The notes under the pieces: generated by a model
The model's input: only the letters and a program-made list of their open reading frames with translations
What the model was told of the DNA's origin: nothing
Databases searched by the model: none
Part shown: positions 50,255 through 60,565 of the stretch, piece after piece
Layout: each line of letters begins with the position of its first letter
How positions within the stretch are numbered: the stretch's first letter is position 1
Program-made: the position numbers and the translations under genes
IMG/VR virus record: IMGVR_UViG_3300005289_000052
Location: 1-64,000 of that record
DNA: 64,000 bases
Source of the DNA: a virus
Strand: one strand, 5' to 3'

Positions 50255-53119
50255 TCACTCAGATGGTTTCAATACCAAGCCGTCTAACCGGATGAAAGGT
50301 CGAGGAGTCAATACCAAGCCAGGCAGACGGGTAATCACTACCATGTCAGCCAGTTCGTTGGAATACTCAAAGCCTTCTACCTCAGTAGCAATAGCCAGTT
50401 GCTCAGGTTGTTCACCATACTCCAACCCTTCCATCAGTGGGATCAGCGTCAGACGCTCATCTTCAAATGGTGGGTAGTCGAACGCATTGAACTCCAACGC
50501 AGGCAGTTCTTTGTATTCGTCATACTCGAAACCTTCCATTACTGGATTAAGGTTCAGAGGTTTACGTGGAGCAGGGTAGTCAAACCCAGGCATCTCTCCG
50601 ACCAATTGCAGGTCTTCTGGTTCTTCTGCGTAATCCAGACCAGTCAGATCAACTTCCAGCTCACGGACTACCAATGGTGCTGGATAGTCGAAGCCAGTTT
50701 GATCCTTAGTCAGAGCAAGCGGAATACCCAAGTCCTCGTATTGGAAACCATCCAGGTCAGGACGGAAATCAATTGGAGGTGGGGCTACTGGATAATCGAA
50801 ACCATCCAGATGTTGCAGCTCAATCTCTACCTCACGGAACGGCGAGTATTCAAACCCATTCATCGTCATGACAACGATTGGCGGCACTGTAGTCGGACTG
50901 TAATCGAAACCAGCCAGGTTGACCTTGGTCAACACAGTGTCAATGTGTTTGTATTCCCCGATGTTGTGCGGCGGGTTCTCTGGGTACAGATACTCTGGTA
51001 CTGGTGTCTTGTTAATGACGTCATCCAGATCCAGGGCCTTCACCTCAGGAACCGAGAAGTAAACCGTTGGGATCACATAACGAGTGTGGTAACGCGTGTA
51101 AGCATCCGAACCGAAGTTAACGGTTGGATCATAACCATCCCCGTGTCGCTCTTCTGAGCTAGTGGTCATCTCGAACGTGATTGAATCCAAGTCCGTGATG
51201 TCAACGTGTTTCCCTGTACCGCTCATGTCCTGCACGTACACGTTGGCGCTGTGTACGCGCATGGAACCAGCACCATCACCCGCTTGGTCACCCAAACGAA
51301 TAGCAGACCAGTTCAACGCAATCATGTTCGATCCACGCAGCTCTTTGAGGAACTGTACGGAGTAGCTGCTCAGTTGAGAGAGCAGTCGAATCATCGCGGC
51401 CTGGAGTTCTTCCAGGGAGACGGTAACGTGGAGACTAGTGCCAGTGCAAAGTGCTAACAGATTGTTGTACAACAGTTCGAACTCAGCTTGGCCGAAGTTC
51501 GTCACGTCGATTTGATGTTCCTTTAACCATTGGTCGTAGGACATCTTGTCGGCTAAGTTGCACTCCTTCATCATGTACAGGTGGTTAGCAGCAGCTTCCG
51601 CTTGTCCACGTGAGACATGGTGTTCCTGCGTGGTGTACAGCCAGTTATGCTCTCGCCAAGCCGCGTGGATTTCCACACACTTGTTATAGAAAGCATCAAC
51701 CGACATCACCTTATCGAGCACAGGCTGGTCACGCAACATCGCGTTAATCAACCCATCGGACACTCGTTCCTTCTCACAGATGTGTCGAACCTGATCAAAG
51801 GTAGGTAGCACTCGCTTACGAACAAAGAACGCGTCGATGTTCGGTACATAAGGCATCTCCTGTCCTAACGCCCTGTTGAGGGAATAAAGGAAGAGGATAA
51901 ACGCATCCTTAGCATTCATCCACACCTGATCGCCAGTCAACGGGTTGTCGAAGGAGATAATGGTGGAGTAGAGACCTTCTGTGGAGAAGTATAACCAGTG
52001 GTTCAACAATACGTCAGAGAACGTGACAGCGTAGTCGTTACTGCGGTCGACCACGGAGGACTCGAGGACTTTGGTCTTGAGTCGGTTCTTCGGACTGTTC
52101 TTCATCAAGTCCGTAACGTTGCGAACTTCTCGATCGGTTTCATTGTAGTTGCCTGGTGCAATACCAGACTCACGTTCAACGATACCTTGGATAGTCCACG
52201 TGTCTACAGGGTTGCCACTGGACAGTCGAGACAGCTCTTTTCGCTTAACCTCAACAGTCGGGTACAAGTTGCCCGGTTGATCACTTACGTTATGATGTAG
52301 GTTGTACTCTGCTACAGGAAGCATCCTGAGCGTCATCACTTTATTGACCAACCAGTCGAACGTATCCTGCTTACCAGCGTTGCGCTGGATGTACAGAATG
52401 TTCCGGTAGAAGAAGAGCATCTGCTCTTTGGTCATGTGAGTGATGAACTGATCCAACCGTCCATGCGACGCTAAGTACTCGCGGATATGGAAGCTATGAA
52501 CCTGCTCCGTCCGACAGTTCTCTAAGCGGGCGTTCTCGATGATTAGAGGCAATTCAATGTAGAGCAATGCCAAGAAGGCGGCCGGGTAAAGGTCGTCAAC
52601 AATGGCGTACTCAGGAATGTCCCATCGAGTATAACGGGCGTCAATCTTTTCTTGAATCTGGTCGATCAGACCGGTTTCGTTCTCCTCTATTAAGGAGCTG
52701 TCAATCCAGAGGATCTTCCCGTTGGGGGCGTCAATCGCCGTTTGAAGGTCAACTGGGTTGAGGATACCTAAGATCAGATCTTCTTGGTCTGGGTATCGCT
52801 TCACCAATTCGTTGTAGTAGCGAGTCCCGTAGGCGTAAGCTCTCAGGGTATCGCGGTGGATCGCAAGCGTCTCGATGTCGAAGGAAATCTCTTGTCGAGT
52901 CTCCAAGGACACCACAGTCATCTTCGTGTCGGTGGAGTGATAACGCCCAGCTAAATTCAGATAGTACTTCCATGTCGTCGGATCGTCTACGTTGACGTAT
53001 ACCTTCTTCTCGGACAGACCTGTATTTATAGCGTTAGCACTCGCTTCACTCTTGATGACAATCGTTTTCGCCATCGTGAGGATGGAGTCCACGTAAAGTC
53101 TGTAGTAAGCGTTGGACAC
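50255..53119 (-). CDS. Large virion-type protein with a C-terminal GF(D/E)Y repeat array
   Basis: 954 residues from a GTG at 53119 (GGAGG eight bases upstream). An ATG at 53074 lacks a good ribosome-binding site. Residues 1-700 are mixed alpha/beta with many His, Tyr and Asp residues. The last 230 residues hold eleven copies of GFDY, GFEY or GLEY spaced by about 20 residues, then two degenerate copies (GLVLT, GLVLK). Large size and position next to the portal suggest a neck, baseplate or head protein. Confidence 0.7.
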   Translation of the reverse strand: MSNAYYRLYVDSILTMAKTIVIKSEASANAINTGLSEKKVYVNVDDPTTWKYYLNLAGRYHSTDTKMTVVSLETRQEISFDIETLAIHRDTLRAYAYGTRYYNELVKRYPDQEDLILGILNPVDLQTAIDAPNGKILWIDSSLIEENETGLIDQIQEKIDARYTRWDIPEYAIVDDLYPAAFLALLYIELPLIIENARLENCRTEQVHSFHIREYLASHGRLDQFITHMTKEQMLFFYRNILYIQRNAGKQDTFDWLVNKVMTLRMLPVAEYNLHHNVSDQPGNLYPTVEVKRKELSRLSSGNPVDTWTIQGIVERESGIAPGNYNETDREVRNVTDLMKNSPKNRLKTKVLESSVVDRSNDYAVTFSDVLLNHWLYFSTEGLYSTIISFDNPLTGDQVWMNAKDAFILFLYSLNRALGQEMPYVPNIDAFFVRKRVLPTFDQVRHICEKERVSDGLINAMLRDQPVLDKVMSVDAFYNKCVEIHAAWREHNWLYTTQEHHVSRGQAEAAANHLYMMKECNLADKMSYDQWLKEHQIDVTNFGQAEFELLYNNLLALCTGTSLHVTVSLEELQAAMIRLLSQLSSYSVQFLKELRGSNMIALNWSAIRLGDQAGDGAGSMRVHSANVYVQDMSGTGKHVDITDLDSITFEMTTSSEERHGDGYDPTVNFGSDAYTRYHTRYVIPTVYFSVPEVKALDLDDVINKTPVPEYLYPENPPHNIGEYKHIDTVLTKVNLAGFDYSPTTVPPIVVMTMNGFEYSPFREVEIELQHLDGFDYPVAPPPIDFRPDLDGFQYEDLGIPLALTKDQTGFDYPAPLVVRELEVDLTGLDYAEEPEDLQLVGEMPGFDYPAPRKPLNLNPVMEGFEYDEYKELPALEFNAFDYPPFEDERLTLIPLMEGLEYGEQPEQLAIATEVEGFEYSNELADMVVITRLPGLVLTPRPFIRLDGLVLKPSE
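50258..50925 (-). repeat. GF(D/E)Y coding repeats
   Basis: About 13 short repeats of roughly 20 residues each, read on the minus strand, in the C-terminus of the 954-residue protein. The Tyr, Phe and Gly are conserved while linkers vary (Pro, Val, Glu, Leu). Confidence 0.8.
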
Positions 53120-53169
53120 GTCACGGTCCTCCAATCAACTTTCTTAAATTGTCACTGGGAGCGGTATGT

Positions 53170-56043
53170 ATGGGCCCTAACTATGACGCCAACCAGATGC
53201 AGATGCTGGGGCTGGACAGTCAAAAACGGCGTTTCGAAAAACTCGGGTTGTTCAAGAAACGTCCGTTGGCAACCGCTGTCGTAAGTAAGCTGGTGCGGTC
53301 CGGTACTGATGTACTGGACATCAACACCGGTCAGAACAATCGTGGCGGTGCAGACATGCCCACGTCGAGTTACCTGAACAAGGTCTCGGACACTACCGCT
53401 GGAAACGTCACTGATGCTGCCAACCTGTACCAGATGTTGCCGGATACAGAACTGGCCGAGCAGATCCTGGTTAGTAGTATCCTGTCTCCGAAAGACATGG
53501 TTACCACGGAACTGAACTACCTCTGCAATGAATCCTCTTTGAAAGGGGAAATCACAGGGGTCTTGCTGTCAGTGGTCGAAGAGTTTTTCACCAAAGTCTA
53601 TAAAATAGATCCCCAACTGAAGACGATTCTCTCGGACGTTCTGTTCAAGAAAGGGTCGTACCCAGTCCTGATCATTCCTGAGTCCTCAGTTGATGAAATC
53701 ATCAACGGCGACAAACCGGGAACTGGTCTGGAATCCCTCAGCGGGAAAGGCTCGGATCTGTTCAACTACAGTATTGGTATCCTGGGTGACTCCAGCTTCG
53801 AGAACGGCAAGAAGGTTCCTCGTGCTCGTCAAAGTCTTTCTATGGAAGACATGAACCAGTACTACACGCAGAATTTCAGGATGCTGCGTCCCCGCCTTAA
53901 GAAAGGTAGCTTCGATACCAAGATCACGGTCTCGGACAACCCTGACGTTCTCAAGGCACCGTTTGCTCACGAACTGCAACGTCGCCAACATCTGGCTAAC
54001 ACGTTCCGTAGTCGTGGCTTCGGTATGGAATCGCAGAACGAAGTTTCACGTGACGATATCCAGATGTCGTTCTACCGCCCACGGACCAACCCAATGCGTC
54101 CTGTGGTAGCGATGAAGACCAAGGACCAGCTTAAGCGTGCTACGGTGGGTCACCCACTGGTCATGCGTCTGCCCTCGGAGTCGATCATTCCGGTACACGT
54201 TCCTGGTTCGCCAGAAGAACACATCGGCTACTTCGTAATCCTCGACCAGACTGGTAACCCAGTCGTGAAGGCCAACCGTTCAGAGTACTACAACGACCTG
54301 AACATGAACATGACGATTAACAAGGACATGGCGTCCCAGTTGATCTCACAAGGCCAACGTACAGTCGAAGGGTATCAACAACGTTCTGACGTGGACACCG
54401 AGGAAGCGACTCGGATCTACGCACAGCTCGTAGAAGAAGACCTGATCGCTCGTCTGCGTAACGGTATCTACGCTGACAACATCGAGATCTCACGTCCTCT
54501 GGAAGTGTATCGCATCATGCTGGCGCGTACCTTTGCCAACATGTCCACTCAGTTGCTGTTCGTACCGGCTGAATTGGTAACTTACTTTGCCTTCGACTAC
54601 AACCGTTGGGGCGTAGGTAAGTCGCTGCTGGAAGACAACAAAATCCTGGCTTCCCTGCGAGTCATGATGATGCTGTCTAACACCATGGCTGCCGTGAAGA
54701 ACTCTGTTCCTCACACCGGTCTGAACATTACCCTGGACCCGACTGACCCTGATCCGTCTGGTACTGTGGAGAAACTGGTTCACAACTACACGCAGACACG
54801 TCAAGCTTCGTACCCGTTGGGTGCGTCGAGTCCTGTGGACATCGTGAACTTCCTCCAGAACGCAGGCGTTGACCTTCATGTAACTGGTTCTCCGGCTTAC
54901 CCGGAAACCCGCATGGAAGTTGAAGACCGTCAACGTTCGGTAGCCAAGCCAGACACTGACCTCGAAGACAACCTCAAGAAGCAATTCTTGATGTCGCTGG
55001 GTCTGTCGCCTGAAACGGTGGACAATGGTTACAACGTTGAGTTCGCAGCTTCGATCGTGACCTCTAACCTGTTGCTGACCAAACGAGTGATGCTCTACCA
55101 AGATCTCTTCACTGAGCTGTTGGGTGAGTTCATTCGCAAGTACGTGTTCAACTCCGGTAACCTGCTCGACAAATTGCGCAAGGCTATTGAAGCCAACCGT
55201 AAACTGATCGAAGTAGACGACGGGGAAGAAGCACCAGAGACCGAAGCGATCCTGATGGAATTCGTTAACTCGATCGCGGTGTCCTTGCCACGTCCTGACT
55301 CGATCACTATCGAACGTCAGATGGAAGCCTACGACAAGTACGTAGAAGCACTCGAGAAGTGCCTCGACGCTTACTTCTCCAGCGACTTCCTGGACGGTAC
55401 TGCGATGGGTGAACAGCAGGAGTCTGTGGATGTTGTGAAAGCAGCTATCCTTGCGCACTTCAAGCGTAAGTGGATGCGTGAGAACAACATGCTCCCAGAG
55501 CTGGCAGACTTGGCCACGTTCACCGAAGACGAACACCCGATGATTGATCTGCTCACTGAGCACACTCAACACATCGACGCTATTGGCGCCAGTATCCAAG
55601 GGTACATGGTCAAAGTAGCAGAAGCCCAAGACGCTCGCAACAAACTCACCGAAGCAGTAGAAGCCGACAAACACATTGAAGTAGGTGGCGGTGGTGGTGG
55701 TGATTACAGCTCAGACGACTCCAGTGGAGACGACGACATGGGCGGCGATGATGATGGGATGGGTGACGACGAGTTCGGCGGGGACGAGTTCGACATGGAT
55801 GGTGACTCAGGTGGCGATGACACCGGAGACGATACCTCTGATGACGAGTCTCTCGAAGTAGATGACGCGGATGCTGCTGACGCTGCTGATGCAGGCGGTG
55901 ACGGTAGTAACGATAATGGTGGGGATACCGATGAGGATATCGGTGAAGAGGGTTCGCCTGACACTAGTGGTAGCACTGGTACTCTGGCAGAATTCTTAGA
56001 GTCCACTAAGCGTAATCGTCGCGACAACGAAAACCCGGCATAA
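53170..56043 (+). CDS. Portal-like protein with acidic C-terminal tail
   Basis: 957 residues from the ATG at 53170 (GGGAGC upstream; a TTG at 53149 is less likely). The central region (about 440-640) resembles large phage portals: DYNRWGVGKSLLEDNKILAS, a helix rich in Met/Thr, LKKQFLMSLGLSPETVDNGYN and a following long helix. The last 110 residues are extremely acidic (DDDMGGDDDGMGDDE), which may contact DNA or the terminase. Portal proteins form the dodecameric DNA channel at one head vertex. Divergent from the 954-residue gene. Confidence 0.65.
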   Translation: MGPNYDANQMQMLGLDSQKRRFEKLGLFKKRPLATAVVSKLVRSGTDVLDINTGQNNRGGADMPTSSYLNKVSDTTAGNVTDAANLYQMLPDTELAEQILVSSILSPKDMVTTELNYLCNESSLKGEITGVLLSVVEEFFTKVYKIDPQLKTILSDVLFKKGSYPVLIIPESSVDEIINGDKPGTGLESLSGKGSDLFNYSIGILGDSSFENGKKVPRARQSLSMEDMNQYYTQNFRMLRPRLKKGSFDTKITVSDNPDVLKAPFAHELQRRQHLANTFRSRGFGMESQNEVSRDDIQMSFYRPRTNPMRPVVAMKTKDQLKRATVGHPLVMRLPSESIIPVHVPGSPEEHIGYFVILDQTGNPVVKANRSEYYNDLNMNMTINKDMASQLISQGQRTVEGYQQRSDVDTEEATRIYAQLVEEDLIARLRNGIYADNIEISRPLEVYRIMLARTFANMSTQLLFVPAELVTYFAFDYNRWGVGKSLLEDNKILASLRVMMMLSNTMAAVKNSVPHTGLNITLDPTDPDPSGTVEKLVHNYTQTRQASYPLGASSPVDIVNFLQNAGVDLHVTGSPAYPETRMEVEDRQRSVAKPDTDLEDNLKKQFLMSLGLSPETVDNGYNVEFAASIVTSNLLLTKRVMLYQDLFTELLGEFIRKYVFNSGNLLDKLRKAIEANRKLIEVDDGEEAPETEAILMEFVNSIAVSLPRPDSITIERQMEAYDKYVEALEKCLDAYFSSDFLDGTAMGEQQESVDVVKAAILAHFKRKWMRENNMLPELADLATFTEDEHPMIDLLTEHTQHIDAIGASIQGYMVKVAEAQDARNKLTEAVEADKHIEVGGGGGGDYSSDDSSGDDDMGGDDDGMGDDEFGGDEFDMDGDSGGDDTGDDTSDDESLEVDDADAADAADAGGDGSNDNGGDTDEDIGEEGSPDTSGSTGTLAEFLESTKRNRRDNENPA

Positions 56044-56056
56044 AAAAGCCAAAAAA

Positions 56057-56087
56057 AAGAGCCGGGGGAAACCCTGGCTCTTTATGC
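56057..56087. terminator. Bidirectional terminator
   Basis: AAAGAGCCGGGG, loop GAAA, CCCTGGCTCTTT flanked by A-runs and TTTATGCCGTC between convergent genes. Confidence 0.85.
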
Positions 56088-56089
56088 CG

Positions 56090-56530
56090 TCAGTGAACGA
56101 CCCGTATGTCAGTAGCGCGACAGAACGCAGCCTGAGCATCACGAACAGCGTCTGCACCGCCATTGAAGCGTAGGATGCAGGTGTCTTTGATCATGTAGCC
56201 ATCGATTGCATCGGTGTTGATGGTTGCACGCACCGCACGTGCTGTTTCAGCCACGATCGGGTTGCCAGGGGTACCAACCCCGTACAGGACCATGTACAGA
56301 TCGTTGGTGTGGAATTGGTGGTCACGCATCGTAACGACGTAACCGTATTGGGTCTCGGCTTGCTTCTCACCAGTAGAGACCTTCTGGATTTCGAAGTTAC
56401 CGTGAACGACATCGCCTTTGAGCTGACGGCCATCGAGTACATCAATGAGGGTCACCAGTTCATCGAGATCTTTCCCATGATCCCAGTTTTCCCACGGGGT
56501 ATTCTTGAACATCAGGATAGTCAAAGACAT
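56090..56530 (-). CDS. Small uncharacterised protein
   Basis: 146 residues from the ATG at 56530 (AAGAAGG). Mixed alpha/beta, Asp/Val/Thr-rich (DGYMIKDTCILRFNGG). No family recognised. High codon bias. Preceded by a hairpin terminator of the large gene at 56594. Confidence 0.65.
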   Translation of the reverse strand: MSLTILMFKNTPWENWDHGKDLDELVTLIDVLDGRQLKGDVVHGNFEIQKVSTGEKQAETQYGYVVTMRDHQFHTNDLYMVLYGVGTPGNPIVAETARAVRATINTDAIDGYMIKDTCILRFNGGADAVRDAQAAFCRATDIRVVH

Positions 56531-56563
56531 ATCGAACCTTCTTAGGCTTTTAGTTGAGGGCAT

Positions 56564-56588
56564 AGTGGGAGCCCGAAGGCCCCCACTG
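56564..56588 (-). terminator. Hairpin terminator, minus strand
   Basis: AGTGGGGGCC, loop TTCG, GGCTCCCACT, then ATGCCC on the minus strand; no strong T-run. Confidence 0.55.
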
Positions 56589-56593
56589 TTGCT

Positions 56594-58858
56594 TTACAGC
56601 TTGGCGGTACGAACCAATACAGCTTTCATGCCCAAGTAGCCAGGCAGAACTTCCACCACGCGATCGTAAGCGTCTACGATGTAGTGACGGCTGAACTTCA
56701 CCGACTGCTTGCCAGTACGCTCCAGGATCGCTGCACACGCAGCATGCAGATCTGGTTGCACGGAGGCTTTGACGATCTGAGCTTGCTCGCCGTAGATCTC
56801 TACAGCCCACGGCACGTGAGTCACAGAGAACTTCTCGTAGCGCGCCAGGATCGAGTTCACCTTGGCTTTGTTCTCGCGGGTCATCTGGTCACCCAATTTC
56901 TTGAGGTAGTCCCAGTACTCGTCACCTTTGAGAATGTTGCTGACAGCCTTGATGATATCCTCAGCACGCTCTTGGTTCAGCAGGGTCCACATCAGACCCA
57001 TTTGATCTTCGAGCAATGCTTCACCCAGGGATTCGATGTCTGCCACGAAGTTTTCAATTTCGAGAGCATTACCGTAACCCAGGTTAACAGCCAGTGCTTC
57101 ATTCACACGGGCAGTCAGGGCATCGTTCAGGATGTTGTACAGGCGAGCGGTAATCTGCTCACGTTCCATATGGTCAGCCAAGAACTTCGCTGCGCCCACA
57201 AGGGTTTGCTTCTTGGCCAACTCCAGCATCACGCCAATCATGGCACCATCAACCGACACTGGCTGCATTTCACGGAAGTAGTACTCACGTACCTTACCGT
57301 CAAAGTTGTCAGCACCGAGCTTGATGATTTCGTTCAGGCATTTGATCTCGGCTTCCCGGAAGGAATGTGCCTCGATTTCCGTCGGAATGATCTTCACCTC
57401 AGGATTCTCCACAGGTGTTTCGCTGTGGTCCTCAGGATCGATGACCACCTGCGGTTTCGCCAGATCAGCCACATCGCGCCAGTTGGTAGGCAGCACCGCT
57501 TTGGTTTCATCCAGTTGGTACGGCTTACGTTGACGGATCTCGTGTTGCAGGTATTCCATCTTTTCCATTTCTGCCTCGGAGATTTCCTTCACGACTTCAC
57601 GAACGATGAAGGTACCGTCGGCATTGTTAACGCGAACGTGGAACTTCATGTGGGTGGTAGGGTCGAACGATTCCGGCCACGGGTTGTCCACAGACCAGGT
57701 GACATCCCAACCGCTCGAGTGAGCAGGACGGATCTCGTTCCCGTTTTGCAGACGCACGTAGTCGTAAGGACGTTCCTCGTTGACCGAGTTCATATCCACT
57801 GGACTTTGCAGTCCAGCGTTTCCGACGGTTTCCACTACCGGAGCCTCATTAAGTGGTTCTGGGGTGAGCGCCGCTTGAGCCCGTTGTTGTTCTACTTGTG
57901 CAGCGAATGCTGCTTGCTGTTTGTTGACGGGTGCTTGTTGCACGTTAGTGCCTGCCATGTCGTTGAACATTTCCTCGACAATGCTTGCGGGTTGTTCCGT
58001 AGGCTGCACCGGCCCTTGAGAACTACGCCCACGGGAAGCCACGAAAGCATTCGAGGTAGGAGCCGGGGTTTCCTGTTGCGCCTGTACCGGAGCAGGAGCT
58101 GCCCCGTGAGGGCGCAGGGCCGATCGTCCTTTGTACCCCGAGTTGGGGTTTTCGTCCATCGCATTGGCTTGCGCGATACTGCTTTGGGTGCCAGCGAAAC
58201 GACCCCAATTGATATTGGGATTCCCAGCCGGTTGGTTGTTGTTGCCACCGTTGTACGGCCAACCAGTCCCATGGCGCGCCGCTTGGAACGACGAACCTTG
58301 TTGCTGCTGGTTTCCAGGCCAGCTATTGTTCTGTTGCTGGTTGTTGGGCCAACCGCTGTTATTGAACGACGATTGGGGTTGCTGTTGGAGTTGCTGTACT
58401 GCTTGAGCCAACGCTTGTTGACGCTGGAGCAGACGCTGGATCTCGGCTTCAATGCCGACCCCCATCATCTGTTTCAGAATCGGGTTGTTCTGCGCGATAG
58501 TCGCCGTGAAGCAAGTGGTGACCTCGTTTGCAGCATTCGCCACGATTTGTTCCTGCGTTTGACCTTGACTTGCAGGCAACTTTGACATTGCCTCAGCCAA
58601 ACGCGTGGTGGTATCCAGCATCGTGTAGTACGTGTCGTTCTGCCAGGCGTTGTCCGACGCCATGTTGAACATGAAGCAACGCAGACAGTTCTTCTGCGCG
58701 TTATCTTGCAGCATCTTGATCACGTAACCGTTTACAATGGCAGGCCATTGGTTCTGGAAGGGGATCTGGTAAGGAGCCCCTTGCACATAGAACGTCGCGT
58801 TGGGTTCATTCGCAGAGTACGGCAGACCCTGGTTGTTTGGTTGGTTAAAGAACGACAT
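56594..58858 (-). CDS. Large virion-type protein with Gln/Asn-rich linker
   Basis: 754 residues. Residues 1-140 are a folded helical domain with Cys (NCLRCFMF). Residues 145-330 are a low-complexity Gln/Asn/Pro/Gly-rich linker (NNQQQNNSW, GNQQQQGSS). Residues 380-754 are a charged mixed domain with helical segments. Codon bias is strong. No family recognised; located between the RNA polymerase-like gene and the small gene, in a minus-strand operon with the capsid side genes. Confidence 0.7.
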   Translation of the reverse strand: MSFFNQPNNQGLPYSANEPNATFYVQGAPYQIPFQNQWPAIVNGYVIKMLQDNAQKNCLRCFMFNMASDNAWQNDTYYTMLDTTTRLAEAMSKLPASQGQTQEQIVANAANEVTTCFTATIAQNNPILKQMMGVGIEAEIQRLLQRQQALAQAVQQLQQQPQSSFNNSGWPNNQQQNNSWPGNQQQQGSSFQAARHGTGWPYNGGNNNQPAGNPNINWGRFAGTQSSIAQANAMDENPNSGYKGRSALRPHGAAPAPVQAQQETPAPTSNAFVASRGRSSQGPVQPTEQPASIVEEMFNDMAGTNVQQAPVNKQQAAFAAQVEQQRAQAALTPEPLNEAPVVETVGNAGLQSPVDMNSVNEERPYDYVRLQNGNEIRPAHSSGWDVTWSVDNPWPESFDPTTHMKFHVRVNNADGTFIVREVVKEISEAEMEKMEYLQHEIRQRKPYQLDETKAVLPTNWRDVADLAKPQVVIDPEDHSETPVENPEVKIIPTEIEAHSFREAEIKCLNEIIKLGADNFDGKVREYYFREMQPVSVDGAMIGVMLELAKKQTLVGAAKFLADHMEREQITARLYNILNDALTARVNEALAVNLGYGNALEIENFVADIESLGEALLEDQMGLMWTLLNQERAEDIIKAVSNILKGDEYWDYLKKLGDQMTRENKAKVNSILARYEKFSVTHVPWAVEIYGEQAQIVKASVQPDLHAACAAILERTGKQSVKFSRHYIVDAYDRVVEVLPGYLGMKAVLVRTAKL

Positions 58859-58874
58859 CTTGGAGTAACTCCAC

Positions 58875-60536
58875 CTAAGCGTATTTCGTAAATTGGATTC
58901 GTCGTTGTACGTTGTCGATCAAAGCACGGAACTTCTCGTTCCTCACGACACGATAGGAATCATCGTATTGAACGTAAGGCGAAATGCGGGTACGCCCACT
59001 CGGGCTCGCCTTAGGCAGGTTGTTATAACTGCCTACTTCAACAATCGACGAGTGCAACAATTTGGACGCATCTCCAGCAGAAGACTTCCCGCTGTTGCGA
59101 CCGTTACCAGTAGCGCTGGTCTGTGGGACCAGGTTCGACGTGATCTTGAAGTACAGGTTATCTCCAGGACTGGAAACGCCTGCGACCTCGCCATGCTGCC
59201 GGTTGATTTTCATGATCGCATCTACAGTCAGATTCCGCCGTAGTGCATTGTTGATTTCCTCTTTAACTTTTGGTTTCCGTACCGCCTTTTGCAAAGCGAA
59301 TTTGAAGTGAGAAATCGCCTTGTTGATATCGAACAAAGCGTAACGCAATACCATCAACTCCTTGTCGTACATCGTGGACTCGACGTTGTCCGACTGGATG
59401 ACCATCTCTGAAAGCGCTCCAATGATGAACGCGAACAGTTGGTAAATGTCATTTGCGTGGATATTCTCACTGAGAAGGTCAAGCCGCGATCGTTCGTCCA
59501 GGGATTCGTCCAAAGACTCGATGTGGTTGTCAATCTCGTCTGCCAGCTTACCTTCGCTTTGACCTGGGCCAAAGATCAGGTGGCCGAGCAGGATGCGCCA
59601 GAATCGGGTGCTCTCAATGAACTCGGGTTCCACACGTTGCGGGAAATGATCCGTCACGTAGAAGAACCCTGCCACCAAACCGATGTTCTGCGTAGTCCAA
59701 GCCGTACGGCGAATTGCTAAGCGGATATTCGTTGGAATGTACCCGCTACGTCTAACGCCCCGAAGAGAGCGTGGGCAGATCTGCTTAGAGCCACAGATCA
59801 ACCATTCTTCCTTCGGGTAGATGTCGTAGTTGATTTCGTCGGGATAACCAACGAATACATCAGTGTTCGACATCATCTTAAACGCCTGGCTTACCCCATA
59901 CTTGCTGAAGAGGTAGTGCGCCATCGTGTGTTTCGCTGTGATGCGATTTCTGTTTCCAGTTCCCTGCGCAGGGTTTCGATTATAGACCGTGGCCCATGCC
60001 ACGTTCGCCGTCTCGTTCCAACTGGTCTCCAGGTTTCCCTCGTCGAGATCATAAATACGGAACGTGTGATCCAATCGCTCGAAGGTAAGTTTCGTTACCT
60101 GGAGTGGAATAAAGATCGTGTTTACCCCGTAGCTGATTGCACGGTCGGCCAGCACTGGGCTGATCGAGAACGTACTGCCACGGATCGTGATCAAACCTGC
60201 CTGGGTCATGTAAGGCAAGTACATATGCGGTTCGTACATAGGTTCCCCATTGTACGTGAACCGATACTTCATCAAGAACAGATTGTTCCGCGCGATGTCG
60301 AACACCGGCTTCCCGCTCCGCTTTGGCGTGACCACGTTGTACTCTTCCTGAGGTGTACAGCGTGTGCATCCTTCGTACCGCAACCCTGGTGGGAAGCTCT
60401 TTGAGATACTTCTGAACAACCCATCCACGTGACGCTCAACAACCCGCATTTGCTCTACGGCGAGGCCTCTCATGACCTTTTCATTCATACGGGGAATGGC
60501 ATTATGGTGAATCATGCCAAAGAGGTGGTTATCCAT
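58875..60536 (-). CDS. Probable N-terminal part of a split RNA polymerase beta subunit
   Basis: 553 residues. Residues about 75-165 resemble the RpoB beta N-terminal region: PVFDIARNNLFLMKYRFTY, then LPYMTQAGLITIRGSTFSIS, then LADRAISYG. The match is to IPLMT.NGTFVINGTE...SQLHRSPG. In phiKZ a non-virion polymerase beta N-terminal chain (gp123, from memory) is encoded close to the capsid gene, a position matching this one. It would transcribe late phage genes with other subunits not seen here. Start at ATG 60536; the Shine-Dalgarno is weak. Confidence 0.55.
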   Translation of the reverse strand: MDNHLFGMIHHNAIPRMNEKVMRGLAVEQMRVVERHVDGLFRSISKSFPPGLRYEGCTRCTPQEEYNVVTPKRSGKPVFDIARNNLFLMKYRFTYNGEPMYEPHMYLPYMTQAGLITIRGSTFSISPVLADRAISYGVNTIFIPLQVTKLTFERLDHTFRIYDLDEGNLETSWNETANVAWATVYNRNPAQGTGNRNRITAKHTMAHYLFSKYGVSQAFKMMSNTDVFVGYPDEINYDIYPKEEWLICGSKQICPRSLRGVRRSGYIPTNIRLAIRRTAWTTQNIGLVAGFFYVTDHFPQRVEPEFIESTRFWRILLGHLIFGPGQSEGKLADEIDNHIESLDESLDERSRLDLLSENIHANDIYQLFAFIIGALSEMVIQSDNVESTMYDKELMVLRYALFDINKAISHFKFALQKAVRKPKVKEEINNALRRNLTVDAIMKINRQHGEVAGVSSPGDNLYFKITSNLVPQTSATGNGRNSGKSSAGDASKLLHSSIVEVGSYNNLPKASPSGRTRISPYVQYDDSYRVVRNEKFRALIDNVQRRIQFTKYA

Positions 60537-60565
60537 TGGTTGTTACGCCCTGTCTATCAGACTAC

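Noticed and set aside
56684-58585. Open frame of 633 residues on the plus strand opposite the 754-residue gene
   Set aside because: Antisense shadow of a C/G-ending codon-biased gene; low-complexity shadow of the Gln/Asn-rich linker is visible.
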